From Prevotella sp. (GTDB taxonomy: Bacteria; Bacteroidota; Bacteroidia; Bacteroidales; Bacteroidaceae), in contig JAFZVV010000022.1 in NCBI GenBank assembly GCA_017617615.1, forward strand, positions 1 through 64,000: a stretch of 64,000 nt of DNA, in the 5' to 3' direction. The position numbers and the translations under genes are program-made. This document shows positions 19,722 through 28,884 of the stretch, one piece after another. The stretch's first letter is position 1. The number at the start of each line of letters is the position of its first letter. The notes beneath the pieces are model-generated. The model worked only from the letters and a program-made list of their open reading frames with translations, did no database searches and was not told where the DNA came from.

Positions 19722-21383
19722 CTACTTATATTTGTCTATCAGCGTCTGGGCCTGTTCATTGCCCAGCTCTTTCGCTTTTTCGAGTGCGGCGATGCCCTCT
19801 TTCTTCTTGCCCAGTTGCACGAGGGCGAGTCCTTGCAGCAGGTGCCCATCGCTGTAGTCCGGGGCGAGGGCCACACACTGGGTGGCGGTTTTCAGCGCTT
19901 CCTCTTTCTGGTTTACCCTGATGAGCAGCGAGGCTTTCTCTGCCAGGTAGAGCGGCTCTTGAGGGGCAAGGCGGCAAGCCTGGTCGATGTCGTTGAGGGC
20001 CTGTTGGAATTGTCGTGCCTTCACCTCGCATTGCTCGCGCAAATAGTAGAAATTGTCGTTCAGCCTGCCCACCATCAGCGTGTCATACTGGTTGTAGTCG
20101 GCCACCGCGCACCGGTATTCGCCTTTCTGCTCCAGCAGTCCTGCGCGGGCGATGAGGTAGGGACCAGCCTCGAAAGGGTAGGGCTTGGAGAATAGGTTCA
20201 GGGCGCTGTCCAGCAGCACCAGGCGTTCCTCCACCGGTGCCTCGAGCATCGTCTTGCACTGGGCTGCCTCATAAAACAGTTCCGGGTTCCTGATTTCACT
20301 GCGTGTCAGTTCGATGAACATGTCGTGGGCCTGCTGATACTCCTTCTTTGTATAGAGAATCTGTGCCTCCAGATGTCGGTAGAGGGGCTGGGGATTGGTG
20401 GAATAAGCCTGATGCACTTCGTCGAGAGCCTTGTCGAGACTCCAGTCAGCATAGGGCATGTTGGCCTGGTACACCTCTTTCTGGTAGATGAGACGAGCGT
20501 AGGAGAAGTGGGCTTCGTCTTTCGCCTGGGCATTCTTGATGGCTGTTTCCATGTCGCTGCTGGCAGCGGCGAAGTCACCTTGGTTGCTTCTCAACTGTGC
20601 CCGGGTGGTGTATCCTTCTGTCAGGTCGGGGTATTTCTCAATGAAAAGGTCGATGGTCTTTGCGTATTTCAGGGAGTCATTACCCTGGCCGGCGAGCACC
20701 AGGGCAATCACAGCCTGGTCCTTGTTATCGGGGATGGCGATGGGGATGCTCGTGCGGCGGAAGGTAGGGTCGCTGGCTGTCAGGCCCTCGCTGTGCATGT
20801 CGGCCACATAGTTGGCGCTCGTGCAATGCAGGTCGGTGCTGTATTTCGACGACTGCAGGATGCCCAGTAGTTGTCCGTTGGTGTTCACCACGGCGCAACT
20901 CAGGGTATTCTCGGGGATGTCCATGGCGAAGATATAGTAAGCGTATTTCTCCATGAAATGCTCCACCTTAGATATCGTGCTCTCCCTGACCTCTGCCTTC
21001 TTCACGCCATAGCCCACCAGGTAGATAGGGGCTCCTGTGGCACTGGCTGTGGTGGCCACGGGTGCACCCGTGGTCTTCCCATTGACACGGAATTTCACCA
21101 CGTCGTAGATTTCGCTCGCGCCGATGATGCTCTCTACTTCCATCCGTTTGCCATTGGCGTCAACCACCACGGCGGTGGCGGCACCGTCGAACGACGACCA
21201 GTCGCTCATCGCCGTGCCGTTGTTGTCGAGGAACACGCCATGGCTCGAAGAGAGGATAGACCCGTCGGCCTTGAACGTGGTCAGCGTAAATACCGATTTG
21301 GCTACATTCTTCACTGCAGAGGGCTGGGCGTAGGTATGTGCCACGCCCATCAGAAGACACAAGATAGTAAATAATCTTTTCAT
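19722..21383 (-). CDS. secreted degenerate trypsin-like protease domain plus TPR protein
   Basis: 553 residues with signal peptide MKRLFTILCLLMGVAHTYAQ. Residues ~25-200 look like a trypsin/HtrA-fold domain (SVFTLTTFKADGSILSSSHG, FLDNNGTAMSDWSSF, IYDVVKFRV). However, the usual catalytic His position (NHVV) reads DWSSF, and no GxSG serine motif is visible (NTNGQLLGILQ lies there), so it is probably catalytically dead. From ~220 on there are tetratricopeptide repeats, for example DSLKYAKTIDLFIEKYPDLTE and KKEYQQAHDMFIELTRSEIR. A periplasmic scaffold role is plausible. It is last in the porD-like/recN run, 20 bases after recN, and the 7-bp repeat starts right at its stop. Confidence 0.78.
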   Translation of the reverse strand: MKRLFTILCLLMGVAHTYAQPSAVKNVAKSVFTLTTFKADGSILSSSHGVFLDNNGTAMSDWSSFDGAATAVVVDANGKRMEVESIIGASEIYDVVKFRVNGKTTGAPVATTASATGAPIYLVGYGVKKAEVRESTISKVEHFMEKYAYYIFAMDIPENTLSCAVVNTNGQLLGILQSSKYSTDLHCTSANYVADMHSEGLTASDPTFRRTSIPIAIPDNKDQAVIALVLAGQGNDSLKYAKTIDLFIEKYPDLTEGYTTRAQLRSNQGDFAAASSDMETAIKNAQAKDEAHFSYARLIYQKEVYQANMPYADWSLDKALDEVHQAYSTNPQPLYRHLEAQILYTKKEYQQAHDMFIELTRSEIRNPELFYEAAQCKTMLEAPVEERLVLLDSALNLFSKPYPFEAGPYLIARAGLLEQKGEYRCAVADYNQYDTLMVGRLNDNFYYLREQCEVKARQFQQALNDIDQACRLAPQEPLYLAEKASLLIRVNQKEEALKTATQCVALAPDYSDGHLLQGLALVQLGKKKEGIAALEKAKELGNEQAQTLIDKYK

Positions 21384-21403
21384 TCCGGATATGCTTGTTT
21401 TTT

Positions 21404-23071
21404 CTAGTTGTTCGTATTGTTCTTGAGCAGTTCTTCGGCATTCTTGATGGCTGCCTCGCTCACGGCACTGCCGCTCAGCATTTGTGCTATCTCGCCCACA
21501 CGCTCCCCTGCCGTGAGTTGCCGCATGTGGCTCACCGTACCCATGTCACCCTCTTCCTTATACACCTTGTAGTGGTGTTTGCCGAGGGCGGCTATCTGGG
21601 GCAGGTGGGTGATGCTGATTACCTGGCGCTCGTGTGCGCCCATCTCGCGCATGATGCGGGCCATCATCTCTGCCACTTTGCCGCTCACGCCGGTGTCTAT
21701 CTCGTCGAAGATGATGGTGGGCAACTTCACCTTGCCGCTGATCATTGCTTTCAGCGAGAGCATCACGCGTGCGATTTCTCCGCCCGATGCCACCTGTGCC
21801 ACCGGCTGCAGGGGGGTGTTGGAGTTGGCGGTGAAGAGAAACGACACCTTGTCGCATCCATCGGCGGAAAGGGGCTTCTCGGTGAGTTGTACCTCGAACC
21901 TCACCTTCGGGATACCCAAGGGAACGAGTCGCTGGCGCATCTCTTCTTCCACTTTCCGTGCGGCCTGCTCACGGGTGGCATTTAGCGTCTTGGCGAGTGT
22001 CGTGCAGGTGCGTTCCTGCGCTTTCCACTTCGCTTCCAGTTCTTGCAGATGCTCATCGCCTCCGTCAATTTGGTTTAACTGTTGCTCGAAGTCCTTGCAG
22101 AGGGCAATCAACTGCTCCACGCGCTCCACATGGAACTTCTGTTGCAAGCGGTAGATCGTATCGATACGGTCGCTCACGGCTTCCAGGCGCAAGGGGTCGA
22201 AATCCACCGTCTCGGCATGGCGCGACACATCGTCGGCGATGTCTTTCAGTTCGATGAAACAACTCTCTATCCGTTGTGCCGCATCGGCAATGGCGGGATA
22301 GACTTTCGTCACGCCGTCTACGCTTGTGAGGGCACCCTTCAGGCGTTCCACGATGCCTCCGTCGCCTGATAGCAGGCTGTCGGCTTCGTAGAGGGCACTC
22401 TTGATTTCCTCGGCGTGTGAGAGGATGCCATATTCTTGTTCCAGTTCTTCCTGTTCGCCTTCCACAAGGTGGGCTTCCTCCAATTCATGGTGCTGGAAGC
22501 GGATGAAATCCTCGTTCTCACGGTGCTTCCGCAACGCTTCCCGGGCTTCCTCGAGCGCCTTGCCGAGGGCTTTGTAGTGCTCGTAGGCCTTGTGGTATTG
22601 CTCCCTTTCCGCTTCGTTGTCGGCGATGGTGTCCACTACGCTCAGTTGGAAATCCTCCTTGTTCAGCAACAGGTTCTGGTGCTGGCTGTGGATGTCCACC
22701 AACCGACTGCCGAGTTCCTTCAGGGTGGAGAGCGGAACGGGGGTGTCGTTCACGAAGGCGCGGCTCTTGCCATTGCTGCTCAGTTCGCGGCGCAGGATGG
22801 TGTCGGTGGCATCGTAGTCGAGGTCGTTGTCCTCGAAGAATGCCGCCATGTCGTATCGGCTCAGGTCGAAATGGGCTTCTATCACGCACCGCTCTCGGCC
22901 GCTCTTGATGGTCTTGTTGTCGGCACGCTGTCCCAGCAGCAATCCCAGGGCACCGAGGATGATGCTCTTGCCGGCACCGGTCTCACCGGTAATCACCGAG
23001 AACCCGCCGTCGAAAGGGATGTCGAGTTGTTCGATGAGTGTGAAGTTCTTGATGTGGAGTTGTTTGAGCAT
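21404..23071 (-). CDS. recN: DNA repair protein RecN
   Basis: 555 residues, full length. The N-terminal Walker A is GETGAGKSIILGALGLLLGQ. The C-terminal ABC signature is ASGGEIARVMLSLK and Walker B is TIIFDEIDTGVSGKVA. A long coiled coil (about 155-360, e.g. EEAREALRKHRENEDFIRF) separates the two, as in SMC-like proteins. RecN acts early in double-strand break repair, bringing ends together with RecA. It sits 6 bases after the porD-like gene, the usual order in Bacteroidota. Confidence 0.96.
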   Translation of the reverse strand: MLKQLHIKNFTLIEQLDIPFDGGFSVITGETGAGKSIILGALGLLLGQRADNKTIKSGRERCVIEAHFDLSRYDMAAFFEDNDLDYDATDTILRRELSSNGKSRAFVNDTPVPLSTLKELGSRLVDIHSQHQNLLLNKEDFQLSVVDTIADNEAEREQYHKAYEHYKALGKALEEAREALRKHRENEDFIRFQHHELEEAHLVEGEQEELEQEYGILSHAEEIKSALYEADSLLSGDGGIVERLKGALTSVDGVTKVYPAIADAAQRIESCFIELKDIADDVSRHAETVDFDPLRLEAVSDRIDTIYRLQQKFHVERVEQLIALCKDFEQQLNQIDGGDEHLQELEAKWKAQERTCTTLAKTLNATREQAARKVEEEMRQRLVPLGIPKVRFEVQLTEKPLSADGCDKVSFLFTANSNTPLQPVAQVASGGEIARVMLSLKAMISGKVKLPTIIFDEIDTGVSGKVAEMMARIMREMGAHERQVISITHLPQIAALGKHHYKVYKEEGDMGTVSHMRQLTAGERVGEIAQMLSGSAVSEAAIKNAEELLKNNTNN

Positions 23072-23077
23072 GATGCT

Positions 23078-24022
23078 TTACTGTTTGATCTTTTCCCAGG
23101 TGTTGTTCTGCGAGGCGTTGATGCTGAACAGCAAGTCGTATACGGATTCCTTCTCGTTGGGAGTGCCCTTGCCCTTGTAGATGTTGGCAAGCTCGTCTTT
23201 CTTGTAGTCGGTCCATATCTGGGGCAGCATGCTCAGGGGCTTGTTTTCACGACATTTCTTCAGGTCTTCCATCAGGGCGGTGGTGATGTTCGCCCGTCCA
23301 CGCTCGGCATTCGTCGACATCTCGTCGAGCCCCTTCCGGTAGTAGTCGTACTGCAACTGGCGGAAGGGCTGCATACCGCCGTCGAGATAGTCGTTGATGA
23401 TGGCGAAACGGTTTCGGTCGTTGTCAAAAGATTTCCACCCGGGAAAACTCAGGTTCTGGGCATTGTTCACCAGGTTCATGCACCGCTGCAGGATATCCTC
23501 ACCGCCCATCGGGGAAAAGCTGTCGAGGTCGAGTCCGATAATCAGGTAAGCGTAGTAGGCAATGAGGGCCACCAATTGGTTGTCGATGATTTCCTCGTTG
23601 AATTCCAATTGGTCGAACTGCGCGAACTCAAAGGTGAAGTCATTGTCCTTGTTGTTGTAGAGCGTCGTGGTGTAGGCGGCGTTCCACACGGGACGGTTGG
23701 CCTGTATCAGTGCCGTGCCGGTGAAGACATTCGTCGAGGCATCGTATTTCGTCACCGTGATGTTGAAGTTGCACACGATGCGCTCGTTGGGTTGGAACTG
23801 GAGGTTCGTCCACTGCCTGTCGTTGATGAACTGGGTGAGTGTCTCTTCCAGACTCTCAAACACGCTGGCGTCGGTGCCTTGTATCTGGTTATGGTTGATG
23901 GTGACCTTGGCCTGCAGTTCCTGGGCTTGCACCGTCGTGGTTGCGACAGCCAGCAAGGCCGTCAGGGCAAGATTTTTCACGACAACGAGCTTCGTCATCA
24001 AATATTGTAAGATATTTTTCAT
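23078..24022 (-). CDS. porD: DUF4835 / PorD-like type IX secretion protein
   Basis: 314 residues with signal peptide (LALTALLAVATTTVQAQ). The family segments ELQAKVTINHNQIQGTD, FINDRQWTNLQF, FNITVTKYD, LIQANRPVWNAAY and YYAYLIIGLDLDSFSPMGG are those of DUF4835, called PorD where studied in the type IX secretion system. It is an envelope protein found beside recN in this phylum. The name is by family and synteny; a direct secretion role in this organism is inferred. The window also holds likely cargo (the secreted proteins with NGxK tails). A TATTTTTG promoter lies ~70 bases upstream. MTKLVVVKN, nine residues in, could be the true start. Confidence 0.85.
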   Translation of the reverse strand: MKNILQYLMTKLVVVKNLALTALLAVATTTVQAQELQAKVTINHNQIQGTDASVFESLEETLTQFINDRQWTNLQFQPNERIVCNFNITVTKYDASTNVFTGTALIQANRPVWNAAYTTTLYNNKDNDFTFEFAQFDQLEFNEEIIDNQLVALIAYYAYLIIGLDLDSFSPMGGEDILQRCMNLVNNAQNLSFPGWKSFDNDRNRFAIINDYLDGGMQPFRQLQYDYYRKGLDEMSTNAERGRANITTALMEDLKKCRENKPLSMLPQIWTDYKKDELANIYKGKGTPNEKESVYDLLFSINASQNNTWEKIKQ

Positions 24023-24089
24023 TATTTTCCAAGCATTGAAGATAGAACAGATGGGTGGACTTTCGCCCGACTTTCCACCATATAGACGG

Positions 24090-24097
24090 CAAAAATA
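24090..24097 (-). promoter_or_regulatory. -7 element TATTTTTG for the porD-like/recN run
   Basis: CAAAAATA on the plus strand reads TATTTTTGCCG on the minus strand, 68 bases before the DUF4835 start. Confidence 0.6.
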
Positions 24098-24293
24098 CGC
24101 AAAATAGTATCAAAAACCCCACATTTCAGAATTATTAACTAATCTGCCACCATCAGCGGCTGTAATGTCCTTAAAGCCTATATAGTCCATAATGTTACTA
24201 TTGTTGCCAAACCCATCCTTCTTTCAGGGTTAAAAAAGCAAAAAAGTATCACATAAAGCAAATAAAAAAGGTGGTTATATCACAAATTACCCT

Positions 24294-24301
24294 TAACTTT
24301 G
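24294..24301 (+). promoter_or_regulatory. -7 element TAACTTTG
   Basis: TAACTTTGTGCC, 37 bases before the ATG of the secreted protein at 24339. Confidence 0.75.
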
Positions 24302-24338
24302 TGCCGTTGTTCTTTATGTTTAATCTAATAACTACTGT

Positions 24339-25724
24339 ATGAAGAAAATTTTTACTCTTTTTGCTGTCGCTGCAATGGCACTGACAGCTGGTGCACAAGA
24401 GAAGGCGCTGTTTGACTACAGCGTTACCTATGAGGACGGACAGGTCGTCTCTACTGCCAACGCCAAGCTGACGCTCGGCAATGACATGAAGGCTTGGAAG
24501 ACCGGTGCTTCAAAGATAGCAGCCGACGGCTATCTGAGCGAGTTCGGACAGACCGTCACCGTCACTAACGACGATGGCGACCAGGTGGAGCAGTTCAGTG
24601 TCGTCACCGTCACTGGCTCCAACAACCCCAAAGACCAGGCTGCCTCTGGTAAGGGTAGCGGTATCAACTGTGCTGACGGCAAGACCTCCGCTCGTCTGCC
24701 TCAAAACGGTTCCTACTATTTGTTCAATCCCACAACCGATGGTAAGGTGCAGATAGGTATCGTTTTGAATGCCGAAAAGGCTTTCTACCTCATCGACGCT
24801 ACCGAAGCTGTGGCTACTGAGGATGGTTATCTCGAGGTGGCTCTTCCCGACGCCAACCTTCACAACTATGTGATTAAAGACGCCACCGGCAATGAGGTGG
24901 CTCTCGCCGACGACGGCGATGCCAAGGGTGGCAAGGTGTCGTCTGAGAAGATTACCGGTACCCTCGAGTTTGATGTCGTGGGTGGCAAGACCTACTATTT
25001 CTTCTGCTCAGGTTCGAAACTGGGATGCTTCGGCTACATCTTCACTCCCGCTGGTGGGGCTACACCTCAGGTAGGCGAGTGGTTCGAACTCGTACGTAAT
25101 GGCGATGCTGAGGGCAGCGATGGCTCATGCCTCGTCTGCAAGAACGGTGCCGATCCCAACACCCTCTTCTTCAATGTCGTTGAAGGTGAAGGTGTTGACG
25201 GCTCAAAGTGTGTTGCCGTGACTTCTGCTGTAGGTGCAGCCAACGACTGGGATGCACAGTTCTTCATCTATATTCCCGACTATGTGTTCAAGTTGGGCGA
25301 CCAGTACAAGGTTTCCTTCATGGCAAAGGCTTCTATTCCCGTTGAATTGCCTGGACCACAGGCTCACACCACTCCTGGCAACTACATCGGATGGTATATC
25401 GACGGTTCCTCTGCTGTCAACCTGACCACTGAATGGCAGGAAGTATCCTTCTCCGGTACAGTCAACAACTCCATGGAGCAGTATGGTGGCGTCATGAACG
25501 GCATGTCAACCCTCGCCTATACGCTCAATACCGACAAGACACAGTCGATTACCTATTATTTCGACAACGTGTCATGGCAGGTGCTCGTAAGTGAGGGTAT
25601 CGAGGAGGCTGTTGCCACCAAGTCGGTCATGAACAACGTCCGTTACAACCTCGCCGGACAGCGCGTCGACGACAGTTTCAAGGGCGTGGTCATCATGAAC
25701 GGTCGCAAGTTCATCCAGAAATAA
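24339..25724 (+). CDS. secreted protein with CBM4/9-like domain and C-terminal sorting-type tail
   Basis: 461 residues. Signal peptide MKKIFTLFAVAAMALTAGAQ. The first half (about 20-235) is a beta-rich region with GKTYYFFCSGSKLGCFGYIF that recurs in secreted Prevotella proteins. Residues ~240-415 resemble a CBM4/9 jelly roll (YKVSFMAKASIPVELPGPQ, LTTEWQEVSFSGTV, YYFDNVSWQV). The C-terminus VRYNLAGQRVDDSFKGVVIM ending NGRKFIQK is the tail found on many exported Prevotella proteins and thought to be a secretion/anchoring signal. No catalytic domain was seen. The position just before the mannanase genes suggests a glycan-binding accessory protein, but an intrinsic terminator separates them. Confidence 0.75.
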   Translation: MKKIFTLFAVAAMALTAGAQEKALFDYSVTYEDGQVVSTANAKLTLGNDMKAWKTGASKIAADGYLSEFGQTVTVTNDDGDQVEQFSVVTVTGSNNPKDQAASGKGSGINCADGKTSARLPQNGSYYLFNPTTDGKVQIGIVLNAEKAFYLIDATEAVATEDGYLEVALPDANLHNYVIKDATGNEVALADDGDAKGGKVSSEKITGTLEFDVVGGKTYYFFCSGSKLGCFGYIFTPAGGATPQVGEWFELVRNGDAEGSDGSCLVCKNGADPNTLFFNVVEGEGVDGSKCVAVTSAVGAANDWDAQFFIYIPDYVFKLGDQYKVSFMAKASIPVELPGPQAHTTPGNYIGWYIDGSSAVNLTTEWQEVSFSGTVNNSMEQYGGVMNGMSTLAYTLNTDKTQSITYYFDNVSWQVLVSEGIEEAVATKSVMNNVRYNLAGQRVDDSFKGVVIMNGRKFIQK

Positions 25725-25740
25725 TCATTTCCCGGATACA

Positions 25741-25777
25741 AAAAGAGAGGGTGGCAGGAAGCCATCCTCTTTTTTTG
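25741..25777 (+). terminator. intrinsic terminator
   Basis: Stem GAGGGTGGC / GCCATCCTC with a short loop, followed by eight T residues. It ends the CBM-like gene transcript. Confidence 0.88.
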
Positions 25778-25796
25778 CGCCCTATGGCATTTCCCT

Positions 25797-25865
25797 TTCA
25801 TCTCATGGTTTCCATAGCTCCTATAGTTCCGATTGTATCCATCGTGTCTATTGTTTCCATGGTTT
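25797..25865. repeat. degenerate 9-bp repeat stretch
   Basis: A run of loosely repeated 9-base units built on TCCATAG / TCCTATAG / TCCATGG between the terminator and the GH5 gene. It is related in style to the arrays at 2833 and 54692 but much decayed. The remaining bases to 26023 hold a weak TATTTTGCACC promoter-like match near 25991 and no gene. Confidence 0.55.
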
Positions 25866-26023
25866 TCCTCCACCTTTTCTCCATAGGTCGCAGTTCTGCC
25901 TCGACAGCGTTCACCCCCATTCTCCCCTAAATTCCCCTATAATACTAAACAAAGTCACGAAAGTATTATCATATTTCCTTTTTTTTTATTTATTTTGCAC
26001 CTTAATTGCAAACTCTTGGGAAA

Positions 26024-27316
26024 ATGAAGCGATTCCTTACCTTCTTTGCCATCGCCCTCATGCTCGCAGCCTGTACGCGCAACGAGTCTCCCGACAAGTT
26101 CGTCAAGGTCGTCAACGGCCATTTCGAACGCGCGGGAAAACCCTACTACTACGTAGGCACCAACTTCTGGTATGGTGCCATTCTCGGTAGTGAGGGACAG
26201 GGAGGTAACCGCGAACGTCTATGCCAGGAACTCGACTGCATGAAGCAGATGGGCATCGACAACCTCCGCATCCTCGTGGGGAGCGACGGTGAGCGTGGCG
26301 TCACCACCAAGGTGGAACCTACATTGCAGGTCTCGCCGGGCGTATACAACGACACCATCCTCGCCGGTCTTGACTTCCTCCTCCAGGAGATGGGCAAGCG
26401 TGACATGGTGGCGGTACTCTACCTCAACAACTCCTGGGAGTGGAGTGGGGGATACGCTTTTTACCTCGAACATGCCGGAGCAGGAAAGGCACCGCGGCCC
26501 AACGAGGATGGCTATCCGGCATACATGTCGTTCGTCGGGCAGTATGCTTCCAATACCAAGGCGCACGAACTCTTCTACGACTACGTGCGGTTCATCCTCG
26601 GACGCACCAACCGCTACACGGGGGTGAAGTACATCGACGACCCTGCCATCATGTCGTGGCAGATAGGCAACGAGCCCAGGGCGTTCAGTCGTGAGGCGCT
26701 GCCGGATTTCGAGAAATGGATTGCCGAGGCGGCGGCACTCATCCGCAGCATCGACCCCAACCACCTCGTCTCCATAGGCAGCGAGGGGTCATGGGGATGC
26801 GAGGGCGACTATGAGGCCTATGAGCGCATCTGTGCCGACAAGAACGTCGACTATTGCAATATCCACCTCTGGCCGTACAACTGGTCGTGGGCACATCCCG
26901 ACCATCTCATCGACGACCTGCAGGTAAGTTGCGACAGTACGCGGGAATATATCGACCGTCATCTCGCCATCTGCGACCGCCTCAACAAACCCCTTGTCAT
27001 GGAGGAGTTCGGATATCCGCGCGACGGGTTCAAGTTCTCCCCAGACATTCCCACACAGGGGCGCGACGGTTTCTACCGTTTTGTCTTCTCTCTCGTGGGC
27101 GACAATGCTGCCAGTGGCGGCCATTTCGCCGGATGCAACTTCTGGGGATGGGGAGGGTTCGCCAAACCCAGGCATGAGCAGTGGCAGGTGGGTGATGACT
27201 ACACTGGTGACCCGGCACAGGAGGCCCAGGGTCTCAACTCGGTCTTTGCCACCGATACCACCACCCTCAATATCATCAAGGGCGAGGTTTCCCGCATGGC
27301 CAAACTCAGAGAATAG
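26024..27316 (+). CDS. GH5 endo-beta-1,4-mannanase, lipoprotein
   Basis: 430 residues from ATG 26024; an in-frame TTG at 26006 is discounted because MKRFLTFFAIALMLAAC is a complete lipoprotein signal with lipobox LAAC. The GH5 (subfamily 7-like) fold shows GTNFWYGAILGSEGQGG near the start, LYLNNSWEWSGGY, the acid/base IGNEPRAF (Glu217) and the nucleophile VMEEFGYP (Glu328). It should hydrolyse internal mannose links in beta-mannan or galactomannan at the cell surface. It is followed 110 bases later by a CE7 esterase, then a GH26 mannanase and a sugar symporter, which supports the mannan assignment. Confidence 0.9.
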   Translation: MKRFLTFFAIALMLAACTRNESPDKFVKVVNGHFERAGKPYYYVGTNFWYGAILGSEGQGGNRERLCQELDCMKQMGIDNLRILVGSDGERGVTTKVEPTLQVSPGVYNDTILAGLDFLLQEMGKRDMVAVLYLNNSWEWSGGYAFYLEHAGAGKAPRPNEDGYPAYMSFVGQYASNTKAHELFYDYVRFILGRTNRYTGVKYIDDPAIMSWQIGNEPRAFSREALPDFEKWIAEAAALIRSIDPNHLVSIGSEGSWGCEGDYEAYERICADKNVDYCNIHLWPYNWSWAHPDHLIDDLQVSCDSTREYIDRHLAICDRLNKPLVMEEFGYPRDGFKFSPDIPTQGRDGFYRFVFSLVGDNAASGGHFAGCNFWGWGGFAKPRHEQWQVGDDYTGDPAQEAQGLNSVFATDTTTLNIIKGEVSRMAKLRE

Positions 27317-27426
27317 CCAGCGCCGCCCGGTCTGGTCTGTCCGCCCGCTCGCTCGTCTCGCCCGTCAATAAAAGAGGCCGTTAAGTATGTTGCGACTCCG
27401 TCGCAACCCAAATTGCAAAAGAAAGA

Positions 27427-28707
27427 ATGAAAAAACTTCTCACATCGCTTCTCCTCCTCGCCCTGACCATCACCGCCGGAGCGCAGATCAGAGGGTATAA
27501 TATCGTGGTTTCCGTCACCCCCGACCACCAGGATTGGAACTACCGTGTGGGTGAGAAGGCTCAGTTCGTGGTCAACGTGCGCAAGTCGGGCACCCTATTG
27601 CCCAACGCCACCATCGACTTCGAGGCAGGCCCGGTGATGTATCCCGATACCAAGCGCAAGGGCGTCGCCCTCGGCGACGGCACTATGAAATGGACGGGCA
27701 CGATGAAGGAGCCGGGGTTCTATCGGTTGAAGGTCACCGCCCACGTTGACGGGAAAGACTATGTGGGGATGTGCACCGCTGCCTTCTCGCCGGAGAAACT
27801 GCAGCCGGCAACGCAATGTCCGCCCGACTTCGACGACTTCTGGAAACGGGCTCTCGACGAGGCACGCCAGAACGACCTCGACCCACACCTCACCCTGCTG
27901 TCCGACCGCTGCACGGAGAAGGTGAACGTCTATGAGGTGAATTTCGCCAACAACCGTCCGCAGAGTCGCATCTATGGCATCCTGTGTGTCCCCGTGGCAG
28001 AAGGCAGATACCCTGCCCTGCTCCGTGTGCCCGGGGCTGGCGTCCGTCCCTATAGCGGTGATATATATACGGCATCGCAAGGGGCCATCACCCTCGAGAT
28101 AGGCATCCATGGCATCCCCGTCACCATGCCGCTGTCGGTATATGTGGATGTGCGCGAGGCGGCACTCGACGGCTACTGGGACACCAACCTCGACCAGCCC
28201 GAGAAGAACTTCTACCGCCGTGTGGTACAGGGTGCGGTGAGGGCAGTCGACTACATCGCTTCGCTGCCGCAGTGGAACGGTCGTGACCTCGGTGTCACCG
28301 GTGCCTCCCAAGGGGGATTCCTCTCCCTTGCTGTGGCAGCACTCGACAAGCGCGTCACTTTCCTTGCACCGGTTCACGACGCGATGTGCGACTATGAGAT
28401 GGCACTTCAGAAGAAGGCATGCGGATGGCCACACTATTTCTACAACGTGGAGAACCCCGACCCGAAGAAGGTCAATGGGGCGCGTTACTACGACGGCATC
28501 AACTTCGCCCGCCGTGTCACCTGTCCGGGGTGGTATTCCTTCGGCTACAACGACGAGGTGGTGCCACCGTCATCGGCCTATTCGGTCTACAACGTGGTTA
28601 CGGCAGCCAAGACGCTCAGCGTATACCAGATGACCGAGCATTTCTGGTATCAGGAGCAATGGGATGAGTGGCAGTCCTGGCTTCTCGAGCAGATGCACCT
28701 CCGCTGA
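27427..28707 (+). CDS. CE7-type acetyl esterase (AXE1 family)
   Basis: 426 residues, signal peptide [20 protein letters not shown]. An N-terminal beta domain (20-120) precedes an AXE1 alpha/beta hydrolase: [32 protein letters not shown] (oxyanion region), the nucleophile elbow GASQGGF with Ser294, and a late [16 protein letters not shown] plus [11 protein letters not shown] carrying the likely Asp and His. CE7 enzymes remove acetyl groups from small sugars and oligosaccharides. In this cluster acetylated mannan is the likely substrate (inference). It is probably periplasmic. Confidence 0.9.
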   Translation: MKKLLTSLLLLALTITAGAQIRGYNIVVSVTPDHQDWNYRVGEKAQFVVNVRKSGTLLPNATIDFEAGPVMYPDTKRKGVALGDGTMKWTGTMKEPGFYRLKVTAHVDGKDYVGMCTAAFSPEKLQPATQCPPDFDDFWKRALDEARQNDLDPHLTLLSDRCTEKVNVYEVNFANNRPQSRIYGILCVPVAEGRYPALLRVPGAGVRPYSGDIYTASQGAITLEIGIHGIPVTMPLSVYVDVREAALDGYWDTNLDQPEKNFYRRVVQGAVRAVDYIASLPQWNGRDLGVTGASQGGFLSLAVAALDKRVTFLAPVHDAMCDYEMALQKKACGWPHYFYNVENPDPKKVNGARYYDGINFARRVTCPGWYSFGYNDEVVPPSSAYSVYNVVTAAKTLSVYQMTEHFWYQEQWDEWQSWLLEQMHLR

Positions 28708-28722
28708 AAGCCCCAATAAGCC

Positions 28723-28839
28723 GGTTATGCCGGGTCTCCCGGATATTCCGGTCTTTCCGGTCTTTCCGGTTTTTCCGGTCTTTCCGGTTTTTCCGGGCAT
28801 TCCAGATATTCCGGTTATTCCGGTTATTCCGGTTATTCC
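28723..28839. repeat. 9-bp tandem repeat (13 units)
   Basis: Thirteen 9-base units such as GGTCTTTCC, GGTTTTTCC and GGTTATTCC, with divergent units at the left end and in the middle. The array fills the gap between the CE7 and GH26 genes. The unit sequence differs from the array at 2833 but the 9-base period is the same. Confidence 0.92.
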
Positions 28840-28884
28840 GGGCTCTGAAGATACAATATATTAGCATCATCATAAAAAAACAAA

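Larger units (their letters stand above)
24023..24338. other. divergent intergenic region
   Basis: 316 bases between the divergent porD-like gene and the secreted CBM-like protein gene. It holds a minus promoter (24090) and a plus promoter (24294). Nothing else was recognised; no ORF or strong hairpin. Confidence 0.7.

Noticed and set aside
22436..24010. 524-codon plus-strand frame opposite recN and porD-like
   Set aside because: Antisense shadow of two well-recognised genes; no promoter or family match.
28664..28864. Plus-strand frame with a VFPVFP repeat
   Set aside because: It is the 9-bp intergenic array read as protein; the real genes end at 28707 and start at 28885.
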